64,000 nt of DNA from Pachypanchax playfairii (GCA_006937955.1 SSNP01000145.1:571356-635355); one strand, 5' to 3'. Positions 21,278-34,400 are shown, numbered from the stretch's first letter. Translations and numbers: made by a program. The notes: generated from the letters alone by a model not told the origin.

Positions 21278-24200
21278 TGCAAGATATTGAAAAACACTCC
21301 AATAGCCCATGTTTTTGTTGTGCTTTACATTAAGCCCTTACCTGCTTCACAATAAATGGGATGAGCTCCTCTTATCCTCGCGAACATGTGTCTTCACTTA
21401 CATATTGTAACACATAATAGAAAGTGTCTACAGTCGCGATTGTGATGCCAACATTTCCACGCACCATTAGCTGCTTTATTCTGACTGATGAAAGATGGAG
21501 GAAAGTGGTGAGAGAAGGAAAGATGAGCCTATTAGAAAAAAATGGGCAAAAAAGAGGGGGAGTTGAGAGTTTTATGCTCTGAGTACAGAAAACAGGCCAC
21601 ACAGAGAGACAAACAGCTTTTAAAGTTTCAGCTCTATCAAAATCAGCTGAAATAAAAATAAATCATAAACAAGCATCAAAACTGACATAAGGCTGTGCTT
21701 GATGCGCTTTCCTACAGCCACATGTCCGGAAATGATTCAGTATTTCCCTCTCTGCTTTCAAAGCTACAGCCTTTTGCAGCTGTTCGGTATAATCTGGAAC
21801 AAAGAAAAGGTTCATTCAGCTGTACATTGTTCACATAACTTCTGGTTTCAAATCATTGCCTTGGTTTTGGGGTCAGATGAAGTTGAATGAGCATCGTTAC
21901 ATGTTTTTTCCTTCTCTTTTTTAGACTCGCAGCTTTACGCTGATTCCTGCTGAGCTGCCCAGCTGAACTGCAGTCTGTCGAGCAGCTGGGGATAAAGAGC
22001 GTCACCTAAATACACAGAAACACCTGCTGCTCAGAGAGACGAGAGTCTTTCTATTCCAACCGCAGTGTTTTTCAGTAACGCATGTAAGATGTTTGAACTT
22101 CCCTCCCTCCAACACCTTATCAGATTCTTGGGGGGGGGGTTCTTCCTGTAGTTTTCCAAAATTGACAATCTGCCATACGCACCCACTTGAAATGTTGATG
22201 GTCCAAGAGCGTAGGAGTGAAAAAGAAAGCAGAGACTGAACACTGAACTCTTCTCTCCAGCTCATTCTTCACAGAACTATTTCTGTCACTGTGCACAAAG
22301 GAGTTCAACACGATGGCTGCTTCCAGGATAGACCGTGAAAGCGTGCGCTTTCATCTCCTTAATTAAAAAAATTAGCGCATCTCATCCCGCCCACTGACAG
22401 CCTGCTTTTCGCCACCAGAGTGGTCGTCAGGAACAGCTAATAACTTTTCTGCCTAACAGAATGCACAGGAACAGCTTTGTAAGTGTACACTTTTCAGCCA
22501 TGACACTGAAACCATCTGCCTCTTGTTGTTGAGGCGGACATGGCGCATCGTGTTGAAAGTGAACTGGTGTCCTTAGTGGAGCGAGCGGTGGCAGAGGACG
22601 CTGTGAGGCCCGAACACACTGAAATACCTTGGTTGGACTGACATTGATGCTTCTATATTAACTACAATCCCATCATGCAGTACTGTCATGCTCGCATGGT
22701 GTGACCTTCTACCACTTTCCTGACATGGTTTAAAAGAATCGCTTGTGTTCGACGTGTTTAATTTAACCGATAAGATTAACATGTAGATCAAAAACCTCGT
22801 TATCTGTTGTTATATTCTATGTATTTAATGAACGAATAATCACACCAGCAACATGAAGAATAAGAAAAATGCAGAGCTGCCCAACTGATTTATTTTTGGC
22901 AAAACACTAAACCTCTTATTATAAAACAGATTTTTTATATATAGCACAAACCCCCCAAAACCAAGCGTAGATTAACAAATCTCCTATTAGCCATGCAGAT
23001 TCTTTACACTCTCTAAGGACTATTAATGTGTGTACTCCATTATTATGGCAATGGGCCAGCAGCTTCCTGGTCTGCAGCTGTTGCCAATTGAAGAAATTAC
23101 TGTTATTTCAGTCTTTAACCACCAATATTTGGAGTTAAATCACACATTTAAAATTGCATTTCATGTGATTCTTTGGATTTTTTAGAGGCGCAAACAGCAG
23201 AACAACCTGGACTCAGTTCAGTTTTTTTCTTCCACAGACACAGGAAGTATATGTTTGTGATTTTTTTTTGTTTGGAAGAAAAACTTTCTATATTTTCTGA
23301 TGATCGTCTGCAGGTGAAGCTTTCGCAGCTCTTTGAGATGCTCCACAGAGATCGGTGACACACGCAGGGAATATAAAGTTGGAAAATAAAATTACAAATG
23401 TCAAAGAAATTATCACCCACATAGTCTCATAATACCTTTAAGCTAATATTTCACTGGATTGTTGGCGACTAATTGGAGCCGCAATCAGTGAAAAAATGTG
23501 AATTTTCAACTGCATTTGTACTAACAGCTGCATAGGTCAAAACTGTGTAAAAAGCTGCATTATCAAAATTACTTTTTTTTTTTTTTTGCAAAAGTCATGC
23601 AATATTATTGCCTATTTGCATTTTATCCTCACTTTTTAAATTAATTTTCTCACACTTGGAGTGTCAGACTCGAATTTCATCACAATTTAGCTGAACTTTT
23701 GCCAACTTCTCCAAAACTTTTTAACATTTTTCTAATCTTCTCACCCACGAAAACTGAATTACGACAAGTTCCAGATGCAAGTAACGCCTCTGTGATTATT
23801 TGGAACTGAAATTTTTCTTGCAAATTTTTGGATCATGTTCAGAATTCTAGTGACACGACAATGAAGCCAGCGAGAAACCATCTTTAGTGAGAAGAATCGG
23901 GATTAAACTGACATTTTCTTTAAAACTTGCCTTTATTTACAATGTAAATGTGGAAATAAAATACTACAAGGTAACAAGATTTAATGTATTTTACAAATAA
24001 AAATGGTGAATAGAAAATAAGCTTCATTTGCTGAGTTAAGAACCAAATAAATGAATCAGCTCTCACATTTAGCCGTGACTAATACAGTTAAAGTAATGCA
24101 GTTGTAACACTCAGAGCAGTCAGGAGTACAAACTGTTACCAGCTAATGGCCTAAATGGACTGAGCTCTTATTGCAACTAATGTGCTAAAATGTCTGAGTT

Positions 24201-25491
24201 GGTTTATTTTTTATTTGGAATATCTGATACAATGACGTGCAGTAACTTGTTGCACGCTGCACAAGATATAAAAACACAGTCTGGCTAATGACAATCGCTA
24301 CAGACGAGATGAGAGCAGACAAGACCACTAATGGACCAGAGACCTGCCGTTTCAGCTTTTTATGCCCGACTGCAGAAGATCAGAACATTATCAAAGTTTT
24401 ATTTATTTTTTCAGGAGAGGCAAAATACCGTTTCTCCAAAACAACAAGCAGTTTTTACTTTATCAAAGCTAAAATTAAGAAAGCATAAATGAAAAAACTG
24501 TGTCATTATTAACAATAAAAATGAGACTCCATTTAAATAAGTAGCTGTGTTTGTGAAACTGATGCCTGACATTAATAATTTGAGACACTTGATCCTTTTT
24601 GTCTGCCCCCACCTGTTATTGAATCCAATCTAGATTACCTGTCTCATAAAACAATCTACAAAAACATAATCAGAATGCAACCTGATCTCTGTGCAACTTT
24701 ATTTAATAAAACCATCTGATCTGATTATCTTCAGCTCAACTGACAACAAATATTTTCTCATAACTTTTTTGAAGTTGATTAATTTATCTACAGATTATTA
24801 TAAGCAGCAGGAAGTAGCAACCTTTAAAATGTGTCTCTATGTCTCAGAGAGAGGGGGAAGGATCGCAGCCAACTAAATGCACTATTTTATAAATTATGAA
24901 TGATCTAAAATGCTGATTATTCACTTTTTGCCTGAACAGCTCAATTCTGCAATATTTTCCATCTAATTTCACTAGAACATGGATTATTGGTTAACTGGTG
25001 CATCACTGCTGCGGGGGTCACGATAACCTTAGACGAGGTGAATAGTTTGTTGCTGTTGTTAGAAATTTTTAAACAAAGCAGTGAATCATTGAGTGATCTG
25101 AAAAATAAAAAAAAGGGTTTTTTGGGAATCCCAACATCCACTGAGGCCCTCCCTCAGAACCGTACCGATAGTTCTTTCAGCAGAGTTCAAAGGTCAGAAT
25201 ACCTGACAGAAGCAGAGCAGTAGTAACTGGTACATCACTAAGAAATGTCAAGAACACTGACTGATAAAAATGCAGAGAGAATTTGATGCGTGTGTTTGAG
25301 CCAGAATATAATCAGCTGGATTTTTTTTGGGGGGGGGGAATTGAACATTCGTCATGACCAGGCTCCAGTTTACCTAATTAAAGGGACATAAGGCAAGATT
25401 TGTGAAAAACTACACATGCATTTCCAGTTTATTCAATGCTAATGGGTCATGAAGCATTAAAAACCCAAAATAACGAGGCCATCCGCATATA

Positions 25492-25691
25492 CAGTGGGGC
25501 AAAAAAGTATTTAGTCAGCCACCAATTGTGTAAGTTCTCCCACTTAAAAAGATCAGAGAGGCCTGTAATTTTCATCATAGGTATACCTCAACTATGAGAG
25601 ACAAAATGAGGAAAAAAAATCCAGAAAATCACATTGTCTGATTTTTAAAGAATTTATTTGCAAATTATGGTGGAAAATAAGTATTTGGTCA
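25492..25691 (+). repeat. Left terminal inverted repeat of the Tc1 element
   Basis: 200 bp, matching 26894-27093 in reverse complement. The outermost CAGTGGGGCAAAAAAGTATT and the inner GTGGAAAATAAGTATTTGGT segment are similar to each other (both hold AAGTATTT), as expected for paired transposase binding sites in IR/DR-type Tc1 elements. Confidence 0.9.
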
Positions 25692-25707
25692 ATAACAAAA
25701 GTTAATC

Positions 25708-26730
25708 TCAATACTTTGTTATATAGCCTTTGTTGGCAATGACAGAGGTCAAACGTTTTCTGTAAGTCTTCACAAGGTTTTCACACACTGTTGCTGGTAT
25801 TTTGGCCCATTCCTCCATGCAGATCTCCTCTAGAGCAGTGATGTTTTGGGGCTGACGCTGGGCAACACGGACTTTCAACTCCCTCCAGAGATTTTCTATG
25901 GGGTTGAGATCTGGAGACTGGCTAGGCCACTCCAGGACCTTGAAATGCTTCTTACGAAGCCACTCCTTCGTTGCCCGGGCGGTGTGTTTGGGATCATTGT
26001 CATGCTGAAAGACCCAGCCACGTCTCATTTTCAATGCCCTTGCTGATGGAAGGAGGTTTTCACTCAAAATCTTACGATACATGGCCCCATTCATTCTTTC
26101 CTTTACACGGATCAGTCGTCCTGGTCCCCTTGCAGAAAAACAGCCCCAAAGCATGATGTTTCCACCCCCATGCTTTACAGTAGGTATGGTGTTCTTTGGA
26201 TCCAACTCAGCATTCTTTCCCCTCCAAACACGACAAGTTGAGTTTCTACCAAAAAGTTCTATTTTGGTTTCATCTGACCATATGATGTTCTCCCAATCCT
26301 CTTCTGGATCATCCAAATGCTCTCTAGCAAACCGCAGACGGGCCTGGACGTGTCCTGGCTTCAGCAGGGGGACACGTCTGGCACTGCAGGATTTGAGTCC
26401 CTGGCGGCGTAGTGTGTTACTGATGGTAGTCTTTGTTACTTTGGTCCCAGCTCTCTGCAGGTCATTCACTAGGTCCCTCCGTGTGGTTCTGGGATTTTTG
26501 CTCACCGTTCTTGTGATCATTTTGACCCCACGGGGTGAGATCTTGCGTGGAGCCCCAGATCGAGGGAGATTATCAGTGGTCTTGTATGTCTTCCATTTTC
26601 TAATAATTGCTCCCACAGTTGATTTCTTCACACCAAGCTGCTTACCTATTGCAGATTCAGTCTTCCCAGCCTGGTGAAGGTCTACAATTTTGTTTCTGGT
26701 GTCCTTTGACAGCTCTTTGGTCTTGGCCAT
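25708..26730 (-). CDS. Tc1-family transposase, intact
   Basis: A 340-residue protein of the usual Tc1 length. It cuts and pastes the element at TA sites. N-terminal paired-like helix-turn-helix: residues 1-50 (start MAKTKELSKDTRNKIVDLHQ) and second domain about 65-115, with the GRPR-like linker LPRSGAPRK at 55-63. The catalytic DDE domain has Asp153 (WSDETK), Asp244 (QHDNDPKH) and Glu279 (NPIENLW). There are exactly 34 residues between the second Asp and the Glu, so it is D,D34E. The glycine-rich GGGNIMLWG box is at 188-196. I see no missing key residue and no frameshift. A basic stretch near the N terminus could serve as a nuclear signal. It starts just inside the right inverted repeat. Confidence 0.95.
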   Translation of the reverse strand: MAKTKELSKDTRNKIVDLHQAGKTESAIGKQLGVKKSTVGAIIRKWKTYKTTDNLPRSGAPRKISPRGVKMITRTVSKNPRTTRRDLVNDLQRAGTKVTKTTISNTLRRQGLKSCSARRVPLLKPGHVQARLRFAREHLDDPEEDWENIIWSDETKIELFGRNSTCRVWRGKNAELDPKNTIPTVKHGGGNIMLWGCFSARGPGRLIRVKERMNGAMYRKILSENLLPSARALKMRRGWVFQHDNDPKHTARATKEWLRKKHFKVLEWPSQSPDLNPIENLWRELKVRVAQRQPQNITALEEICMEEWAKIPATVCENLVKTYRKRLTSVIANKGYITKY

Positions 26731-26893
26731 AGTGGAGTTTGGAGCGTGACTGTTTGAGGTTGTGGACAGGTGTCTTTTATACTGATAACGAGTTCATACA
26801 GGTGCCATTAATACAGGTAACGAGTGGAGGACCGAGGAGCCTCTTAAAGAAGTTACAGGTCTGTGAAAGCCAGAAGTCTTACTTGTTTGTAGG

Positions 26894-27093
26894 TGACCAA
26901 ATACTTATTTTCCACCATAATTTGCAAATAAATTCTTTAAAAATCAGACAATGTGATTTTCTGGATTTTTTTCCCTCATTTTGTCTCTCATAGTTGAGGT
27001 ATACCTATGATGAAAATTACAGGCCTCTCTGATCTTTTTAAGTGGGAGAACTTACACAATTGGTGGCTGACTAAATACTTTTTTGCCCCACTG
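26894..27093 (-). repeat. Right terminal inverted repeat of the Tc1 element
   Basis: 200 bp, reverse complement of 25492-25691 apart from one base (GAGGG versus GAGGA before the A run). It would also hold the transposase promoter, since the start codon is at 26730, 164 bp inside it. Confidence 0.9.
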
Positions 27094-27230
27094 TATGTCT
27101 GTTGCCTTGGAAACGCTGTGTGCTACATAATGCGCTGCAGTTTGACGTCCGAATTTCCCGCGCAGTTGTAGGGATGTGACGTAAATTGACGCTGCATGCG
27201 CGTTGCCGACAGCTCTTGAACAGGAAGAAC

Positions 27231-27508
27231 ATGGCCGCCGTGGACTTGGATTCAAACACTGAAGGTATACTTATGGATGTTTCTGCAGCCAGCAAACGAC
27301 CTGCATCCACTCTCACCCCCCAAAAAAGTGGCACCACAAAGAAAAAAAAGACTTTATCAGCGACATCTCGTGAGTCTAAAAAAAAATATGACCGAAGCCG
27401 GGCAGGCACCCGCATAAATATTGGATCTGCGTTCGGTTCATGGAGGGAACTTCAGCTGCATTTGGGAGTGAAAACGGATGTTGACATGGCTCATTTCCTT
27501 GTGACCAG
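27231..27508 (+). CDS. Exon-like ORF of a transposon-associated protein
   Basis: ATG in good context (AAGAACATGG) opens 92 codons that end at a consensus donor AG|GTGAGA (27509). The peptide begins MAAVDLDSNTEG, has a lysine-rich middle, then KKYDRSRAGTRINIGSAFGS and WRELQLHLGVKTDVDMAHFL. I recall an RTRINIG...WREL...KTD...FLL block from uncharacterised teleost proteins linked to DNA transposons; this is memory, not a search. No following exon was recognised. It lies between a Tc1 insertion and element Q. It could be a first exon of element P's protein, or a domesticated or host first exon. A start 45 bp upstream at 27186 is possible but in weaker context. Confidence 0.45.
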
Positions 27509-27824
27509 GTGAGAAAACATTATAGGTCGTGTTTAGAGCCTGATACAGTATGAAAATGATGAGATCAAATCAAATAACAGAGTGGAGAGACCTGACGTGA
27601 AGTATGTTAGCCTCCCCGGTGCAGTGCTGTGAAGACGAACAGTCTGTAAAGTGTCTGTGCGCGCTCCCGTGCCGGCTTGGCTGGTGGCTGCAGTTAGCCA
27701 CAGCGCCTGTCGCGGCAGCACTGAGTCAGATTTTGTAAAGCTGCCTTAAGTTACTTTAAGTCCTACAATTCAGCTTGAATCTTGAGGCTGAGAACCTGCT
27801 GATGGTTCAACAGACTTATTTTAA

Positions 27825-29528
27825 AGCAGTACTAAATAACGGAATTACAACCGTTGTAAACAACTGCGTCAGTGAGCCCAAAAAGCAAACTGGTAGCCTT
27901 TATAGGAGCTAATGGCAACCAATGCTGCAACAAACAGATTTTGCTCTAAAACAGCAAAGGAACCGCCCACTCTCCGCCACGACCCAAACCACTCAACTTG
28001 TTCAGAATAGTGCTATAAAACTGAGGAAACCCAATGCTTCAAAGCCACCGCGCCCCCCTTTAGAATGAACTTCCTTTAGACCTGCGACCTCGACTCACTG
28101 GATACTTTCAAAAAGTACCTAAAAACACATTTGTTTCTGCAAACATTCTGACTTACTGATGTGTTCGGTTGTTTTTATTCTATTCATTTGATTCCATATT
28201 CTTTTAATAACTTTTACTACTGTGAAGCACTTTGTGACTAATGCTTATAAAAAGCACAATACAAATAAAGTTTACTTATTAACTTAACCCAGTGCTGACA
28301 GAGCAGATGGAGGAGAACCAGGAATTGTTTAATAAATCAAGACCTTGGAGTTTTAAAATGAAAACACAGGAAATACCCAGTCCTGCATCGAATCTCTGCA
28401 CTGAGCAGAAAACTCCGACTTTCAGATTGTGACAGATTATTTTTAATTAAGGGAACTAGATAAAAACTGCAGCGTTAGTGTGACTTCCACAGACAGCAAC
28501 AGTTTCGGCATCAAATTTTTAACAATTTCATTTTTTTATTCAATTATGTTTGACAAGACTAAATGAGTAAAAGTATACGGGCATCAAATCACTCTCAAAC
28601 TCAAGTAGATAGAAAAACAGGAAATGTGAATTTACACCTGATCTGCTGCCTCAGCCACTAAAAGAAAAGACATGTCAAAGCCAAAGTGAAGGCAGCTTCA
28701 GGCAATTACTGCCACACTGACTTGAAGGATTGACATTTCATAAATCATTTCAAGCATTATTGTTCAAACATCCGATCCAAGAAGGACAATAAAGTATCAT
28801 GAGTTCAGCTCACTAATCATGCTCTCCAGCCTCGCTCCAGTCGAACCTGCAGCCCGCAGTTCCCCCACTTCAGCCACCTGCAGCTCAGTGTTACCGTGAG
28901 CTGCAAATAAAGACTTTTCCACGACCCTGCTAAGTCACATGTTCGGAATGGCAAGCAAATAATCACCCCATGTTCCCGGTGCTTCCAGCTGCTTGACCTG
29001 CAGACTCCACAGCACCAGCCTCACTGTGCTGGATTATTTACGGTATTAGGCAACCCAAAATGGTGCCCGCTGCTCTGCCAGCTAATGGCAACTGCGTGTT
29101 ATTATATTTTACTTTGAATAAAGGAAATAGTGTATTTTCATTCTACAACCCTCTAAACACCCCATAGAGGGATTATTTTGTTAAAAATCTTGATTTTTAT
29201 GAAAATATTCCATAATGCACCTTTAAGCATATTTTTATGATCCTTCCCTGATATTTTCTGGGTCCTTGGCGGTCATTGTTGGGTCCTTCTCCTCTGGGTG
29301 TGTCCAAACATTTGCCTGTCGCTCTGACAATGCAAAGAAAGTAAAAATGTATTTATGGAAAAATATAGAAACAAAAAATTAACGAAAAATCGGTTAATTT
29401 AAGTCAAGACTGACACCTTTTCAGAAGGAATAGGTAGCGCATCTCAACAGGTAGCATATTTCTACAGAACACCAGTTCCAGTAATGGCTGTCTGAGACAC
29501 AGCTGTGGAAAAGTTACTTAGTACTGCT
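27825..29528 (+). mobile_element. TTAA element Q, copy 2, or two end fragments
   Basis: TTAA at 27821-27824 is followed by AGCAGTACTAAATAAC. GTTACTTAGTACTGCT precedes TTAA at 29529-29532. These are inverted ends of the same family as 13462-14169. The span holds a LINE 3' end and little else. Because element P's right end (29222) falls inside this span, Q may be two separate fragments and not one element. Confidence 0.4.
28060..28285 (+). repeat. LINE 3' end fragment
   Basis: The text SLDTFKKYLKTHLF can be read at 28094-28136, followed by GAAGCACTTTGTGACTAATG and AATAAAGTTTACTTATTAA. This is the usual end of a LINE ORF2 plus its short 3' UTR in fish. Only the last 40 or so codons remain and the frame is open only over that short part. 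Confidence 0.55.
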
Positions 29529-30972
29529 TTAATGTCAAATGAGCAGAACTAAAGACATATATACCTTTAGAAATGTATTTTAATTATATTTCAACACTTA
29601 CCAAAGTTGTGTGTCTTTATTCACTTTGTGTTACTGTATCTGAAATAGAGCTGCATTAGCAAAGATCAGAAGATAGCATCTGTGATAACGTGTCTGGACT
29701 TTCTGCGTGATCAAATGTCTCCAAATACATGACAGTCTTAGCACAACATGCTTTTAATCTGTCCTATTAGCATACTTGATAAGGGCAACCCCTAACCCAC
29801 ATTAGCTACCAGCTCCCTCCCTTGTCCAACTTCTCTATCATTATCGCTGTCAAAAATCTCATCAACTGCACTCCTAATGTTTGAGCACCAGAGATTTGCT
29901 AACTCCCAACAAACCCCTGTTCTCAAACACTGACAGGGACTTTAATGATAGTTCAGAGGGATCTTTTGGAAACAAGTTGATGGGTTTTGTCTGGTGTTGA
30001 AAGCTCAACACAGTCCTATTGTCTGTGTTAAAATGGGATGTGCGAGAATCTGAGAAAGACTATTAATACATTTGATGAAAATACGATCCATTTGGGACGC
30101 AACAACACAACCAAGATTAATGAGCTACATGATCATGGGCGTTTATTTAAAGAGTAACTATAATTTACTTTCTTGTACCAACTGTTCTTTTAGAATAGAC
30201 TCAATCAGGTGCTAACTAACTTCTTTTAGCCTTCAGCTAGATTGTAGCAAAGTGAAATGTCGAGGAAATATAAATATATTTCCCTAATCACAACAGCACA
30301 CATATTATAAAGACTGTTTACTGCACCTTTGTCGACTGAGACTGATTTATTCTCAAAATGTCTGTATTCATCTCTCAATGATACACAACATGAAACAGCA
30401 GACTTGTTCTAAACTGCTCATTTCTATATTAAGGACGATTACTTGTTGACAAGAAGACAAACATTCATGCATAATTAACCCCGATACTCGGCTGTATGCG
30501 TGTGTTTTTTCTCCAACTGAGACAAAGTGTCATTCACCACAATGTAACAAGCAGGAAAAAATACTGAGAAGAATCAAATCCCGACTGAAATTAACAGCAA
30601 AATAGACTTTAAACATAACACAAACAAACATCTCATTAAAGTTAAAGGCCTTCACAACAACAAGACTTAGTGAATATTTCAAATGAAAAAAAGCTAGCTG
30701 AGTGTGACTGAGTGTGTACTTTTTTTTTTTTGTTTCAACAATAAACAAACTCATGAAACATATTTGAATCTGTGGGATATTGTGATATATCAGTGCTGCT
30801 AAAAAAACAGAGATTTTTAGATTCCTTGGAAAATAAATGATCACGTTTGTTTTTCTGTAATAGTCCATCCTGTCATGGCAAAACAAATATTCTCCATTTC
30901 AATTCAAAGTCTTAACATAGTAAAATCCTCTGGTTCTGATGCCTTTGTTACACACAATAACAATCTCATTAA

Positions 30973-31451
30973 AGACCCACTCTAATCAGCTTTTGAGCTA
31001 TTTTAAAGCATCTCAGTGGTCTTTAAACTTTGATGATGTCGTTTTTGCACAAAATCACAAAACCTGTGCCATTTTCTAGGAGGTAGTTTCTGCATGGTGA
31101 CAGTAGCTCATTAGCAATTCACCTCTGTGCTGTGGGTGGAACCGTTGGTGCAGAGGATCCCCCCCACCCCTCCCCTTTTCTGAGAGCTCAATGTTTATGC
31201 TAGCGCTACTGCTAGCTTACCGCTAGTAGAACATGAGCTTATGGCCCACCCACTGTCTTTTTTATGTCACAAATCCAGTCTTTTTTGGATACGTTTTTGC
31301 ATCTGCTACTGATTCACAGCGATTTGAAGATAGAAATACTCAGAAATGCAATTTTGAGCTTAATTTTCTTAAGATACGTCCTCGAGCATCAGAAAAATGT
31401 CTCAACAATATGTTAAAACATAACAAACATGATTTTCATTGGAGTGGGCCT
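30973..31451 (+). mobile_element. R2 MITE, copy 3 (TTAA target)
   Basis: Perfect TTAA flanks (30969-30972 and 31452-31455), left end AGACCCACTCTAAT, right end ATTGGAGTGGGCCT. This is the cleanest R2 copy and defines the family's ends. It carries the CTAGCGCTACTGCTAGC hairpin-prone core. Confidence 0.8.
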
Positions 31452-34400
31452 TTAAAGAGGAACTTCCTGCCTTCTATCTGCTGTTTAAAAAATGCTGAAA
31501 GTAGGCGTTACTTAGGACCCTGGGGGGGAGGCGTGCTGGGCTGTAATTGACGTGTAGCATTTTTCTGTGTTTATATTAGCTCCAGTGTGACTCTGCCGTG
31601 TTGCAGAGAGGTAACTCGAGCATAGCGAGAATATAACGTGCACAAACCACATCCACACAATCACAACCACTGCATTATTCTTTTACTGATATTGGTTATT
31701 CCCTTTGTCGTAGTTTTCAACCAGTTGCTCTAAAGTGTGCGGCTCTTAGGTGAGAAGCTGGAGAGAACGGGCAGACGGGGGCGAGTATGTCTGAGAGATG
31801 TTTTATACTCCAGGAGGCGTGTCTTAGAGACAATGCTGGTAACGTAGGCATGTACAGCTTTCAGCCAATCACAAATTTCAAATCCGGTAGCCACCTTTCA
31901 ACTCTAAGTGGGCAGCACTAAGATGTTTTTAGACCAAAAAGTGTAGAATTTAACAAGTTTACATGAAAATGTCAAAAAAAAAATGCCCAGAAACTGAAAG
32001 GTTGCATTGGTAAAGACCCACTAATACAGTTTCTAAGCATAAAAAAACTGTATTTAGGGTGCTCTTTAAACTCACCATGACTTATGTGACCTATGCTTTA
32101 CAAAATGTCCTTCAGTATGAAGGTAACCATGATGAAGCTGCACTTTGAGAACTTGCTGAACCGTTTTTTCCAGCCACTTTACGGAGCCTCACCACATTTT
32201 ATACATCAGCAGTAACTTTCCACGACAATCGAGCCATTCTGCACAGAATCTCACACCACATCGGACCCCCACACTGACACAACTCTTCCACACTGTGTCC
32301 GGATGCAGCTATTAGCTAGAAGATCTTAATGCTAACAGGTGAGGGGGTTCTAGTTTAAGTATGAAGCCACATGGTCTAATTCTAGACAATCAAACCTCCT
32401 CACTACCTTTAGCATCATCATACAGCTACTTTTTCTGGCTGTTTTTAAAACTGTAGTGAAATCCTTATTTTATTTAAAGAGGATCAGAGTTCATTTAGGT
32501 TTTGTTGGAATTTGCGTCCGCTTTGTTGTTTTTCTGAGACTCCAACACAAAAATTCTGTCTGAATAAAGTCTGGACTTCTGATCCAATTACCTGAAATCA
32601 AGTAAAACACAGGTTAGTTTAGTATTTTGCCAAGCTTTTTTCCATATCTTAAGACTTCACAGTCAGCAACATAAATTACAGCACAATAATTTTGAAGTTA
32701 GGAACAATCTTCTGAATAATGAACAACTGTTAGAATCGAAACCCTTTGTAGCTGTTTGGAAGATCGATTGTTTATAGGTTCCAAACACACAGAATCAGCA
32801 CCAGCCAACTTGTGTGACTTCTGAGTTCCGGTGTCTAAGAACAAAATGCGTTAAACTCCCGTACATCCCTGTACAGGTTTATAGTCATAGCAAGCAAGCT
32901 TCATAGTGAACCCATCTAGTGTAACTTTGTCTTTGCTTGACATTTATCTGGCTCTTTAGCTGGAGGGTATTTCAATAAGCAGGTGTAAATCAGAGCAGCT
33001 GTGAGCTGAGAAATTCAGAACGTGCAGTTGAGAATAATGTGTCTTTCACTGTTACCTCCCACAAAAGAACCTGGTCTACCATTGTTCCTGATCTGTCAGG
33101 CAGACAGACTGTATGAACTCTGACTGTGGTGAAAACTGTGTGCAAACCCATTTTCCGCACCACAGGGGGCCCATATAGAGATTTCCCTTGTTTATTTCAC
33201 AGTTAGATCAAAGCTGCCGGGAACAGGTTCAAGATGGCCGACTTCTTTGGTCACCATGTTGCAAGGACAGGAAGTAGCTGAAGTTTTCTTATTAAGGATG
33301 TGGAAAAATGTTACAAAACTTTTTCAGATTTAAAACTAGGGAAACAGATAAAAAACTGGTCACTTTTTCAGAGTTTTAAATAATTAAGACATGTAATAAA
33401 GGAAAAAAAAATAGTCTTGCTGTCAAAATAACATTCTTAGTTCCAAGCTACACAATAATGCTATGATCCAATAAAATAACTATCAAAATAAATTATCATG
33501 AAAGATATAAGTGTTGCCACACGGTCAGTAATAGTGGGTTTAAACAGTCTGTGTTAAGTGAGAGAGGGCGAGCGAGCTAAAGAACCAAGTCAAACCAAAA
33601 CAAAAGCAGGATTGCTTCATGTCATCACCCCTTCCTCTTCACAGATCATTGTGGGCCAAACTATTTGCTTAATTAGGCAGAAAATAGAACCTATTTAAAG
33701 GATTTAGGAGGGCGTATGGTAAAAGTAGCAAAGAGCAGGAGATGAAAAGCATCGTGTTCTTCCCTCATTCAGGAAAGTGAGAGAGTACGCTACTTCCTTC
33801 CACTGCTATCAATGTAGTTTTATACTCTACTGTCCATTTTGAAACCACTATCTTTCAGAGTGGAGCCATTTTTGCACAACTTCAAGGTGACCCAAAGATA
33901 TTAGATGTATCTGATTCTACAAGACCTTCATGCTGTTTGAAAGCACTCTGTACGGTTGGTGAGATCACAGATGTCACGAAATAGAGATGAAAAAAACAGA
34001 TTTTAAATTAAACTGGCACCTTGTTAAAAAACAGTTATACTATTTATGAAAGGTCATTAGATGAACGCAATAACAAGGCTTCTGTGTACAAGTGTTACTG
34101 CAGTTTTGATGATTTTACACTGTTTTCTATGTTCCTTGGAAGAGGGCAAAGCAGTTTAACTGATGTGGTCATGTGATAATGGTCTTTAAAATATTTACGG
34201 ATATTAAAATATAATTAGATACAATTTGGGGATTTTTTTGACATAAAAATGATCTGTTTCTCATTTTCTTTTGGCAGTTTTACAATAAAATAAAATGGAC
34301 TTGGAGGGAAAAAAGGAAAAAAAAACATGAAAAACAGGTACAGATGGTACAGACGACAGTCAATCGGTGATAATTACCTCGAATGCAACACAGGAGTTTA

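Larger units (their letters stand above)
25492..27093 (-). mobile_element. Complete Tc1-type transposon, young
   Basis: A 1602-bp element bounded by TA target duplications (25490-25491 and 27094-27095). The terminal inverted repeats are 200 bp each (25492-25691 and 26894-27093), begin CAGTGGGGCAAAAAAGTATT, and differ at a single base that I can see, in an A/G run. Between them lies one uninterrupted transposase frame. Near-identity of the ends and the open frame indicate recent insertion. This is the best candidate for an active element in the window. Confidence 0.95.
25382..29222 (+). mobile_element. TTAA element P with a Tc1 inserted
   Basis: TTAA lies at 25378-25381 and 29223-29226. The ends AGGGACATAAGG and (reversed) AGGTGCATTATGG are imperfect inverted repeats. 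Inside lie the Tc1 transposon (25492-27093), an exon-like ORF with splice donor (27231-27508) and a LINE 3' end. The proposed right boundary crosses element Q (27825-29528), so one of the two pairings must be wrong or the region is rearranged. Confidence 0.4.

Noticed and set aside
26081..26677. 198-codon ORF on the plus strand
   Set aside because: It lies antisense to the Tc1 transposase and owes its length to the coding frame on the other strand.
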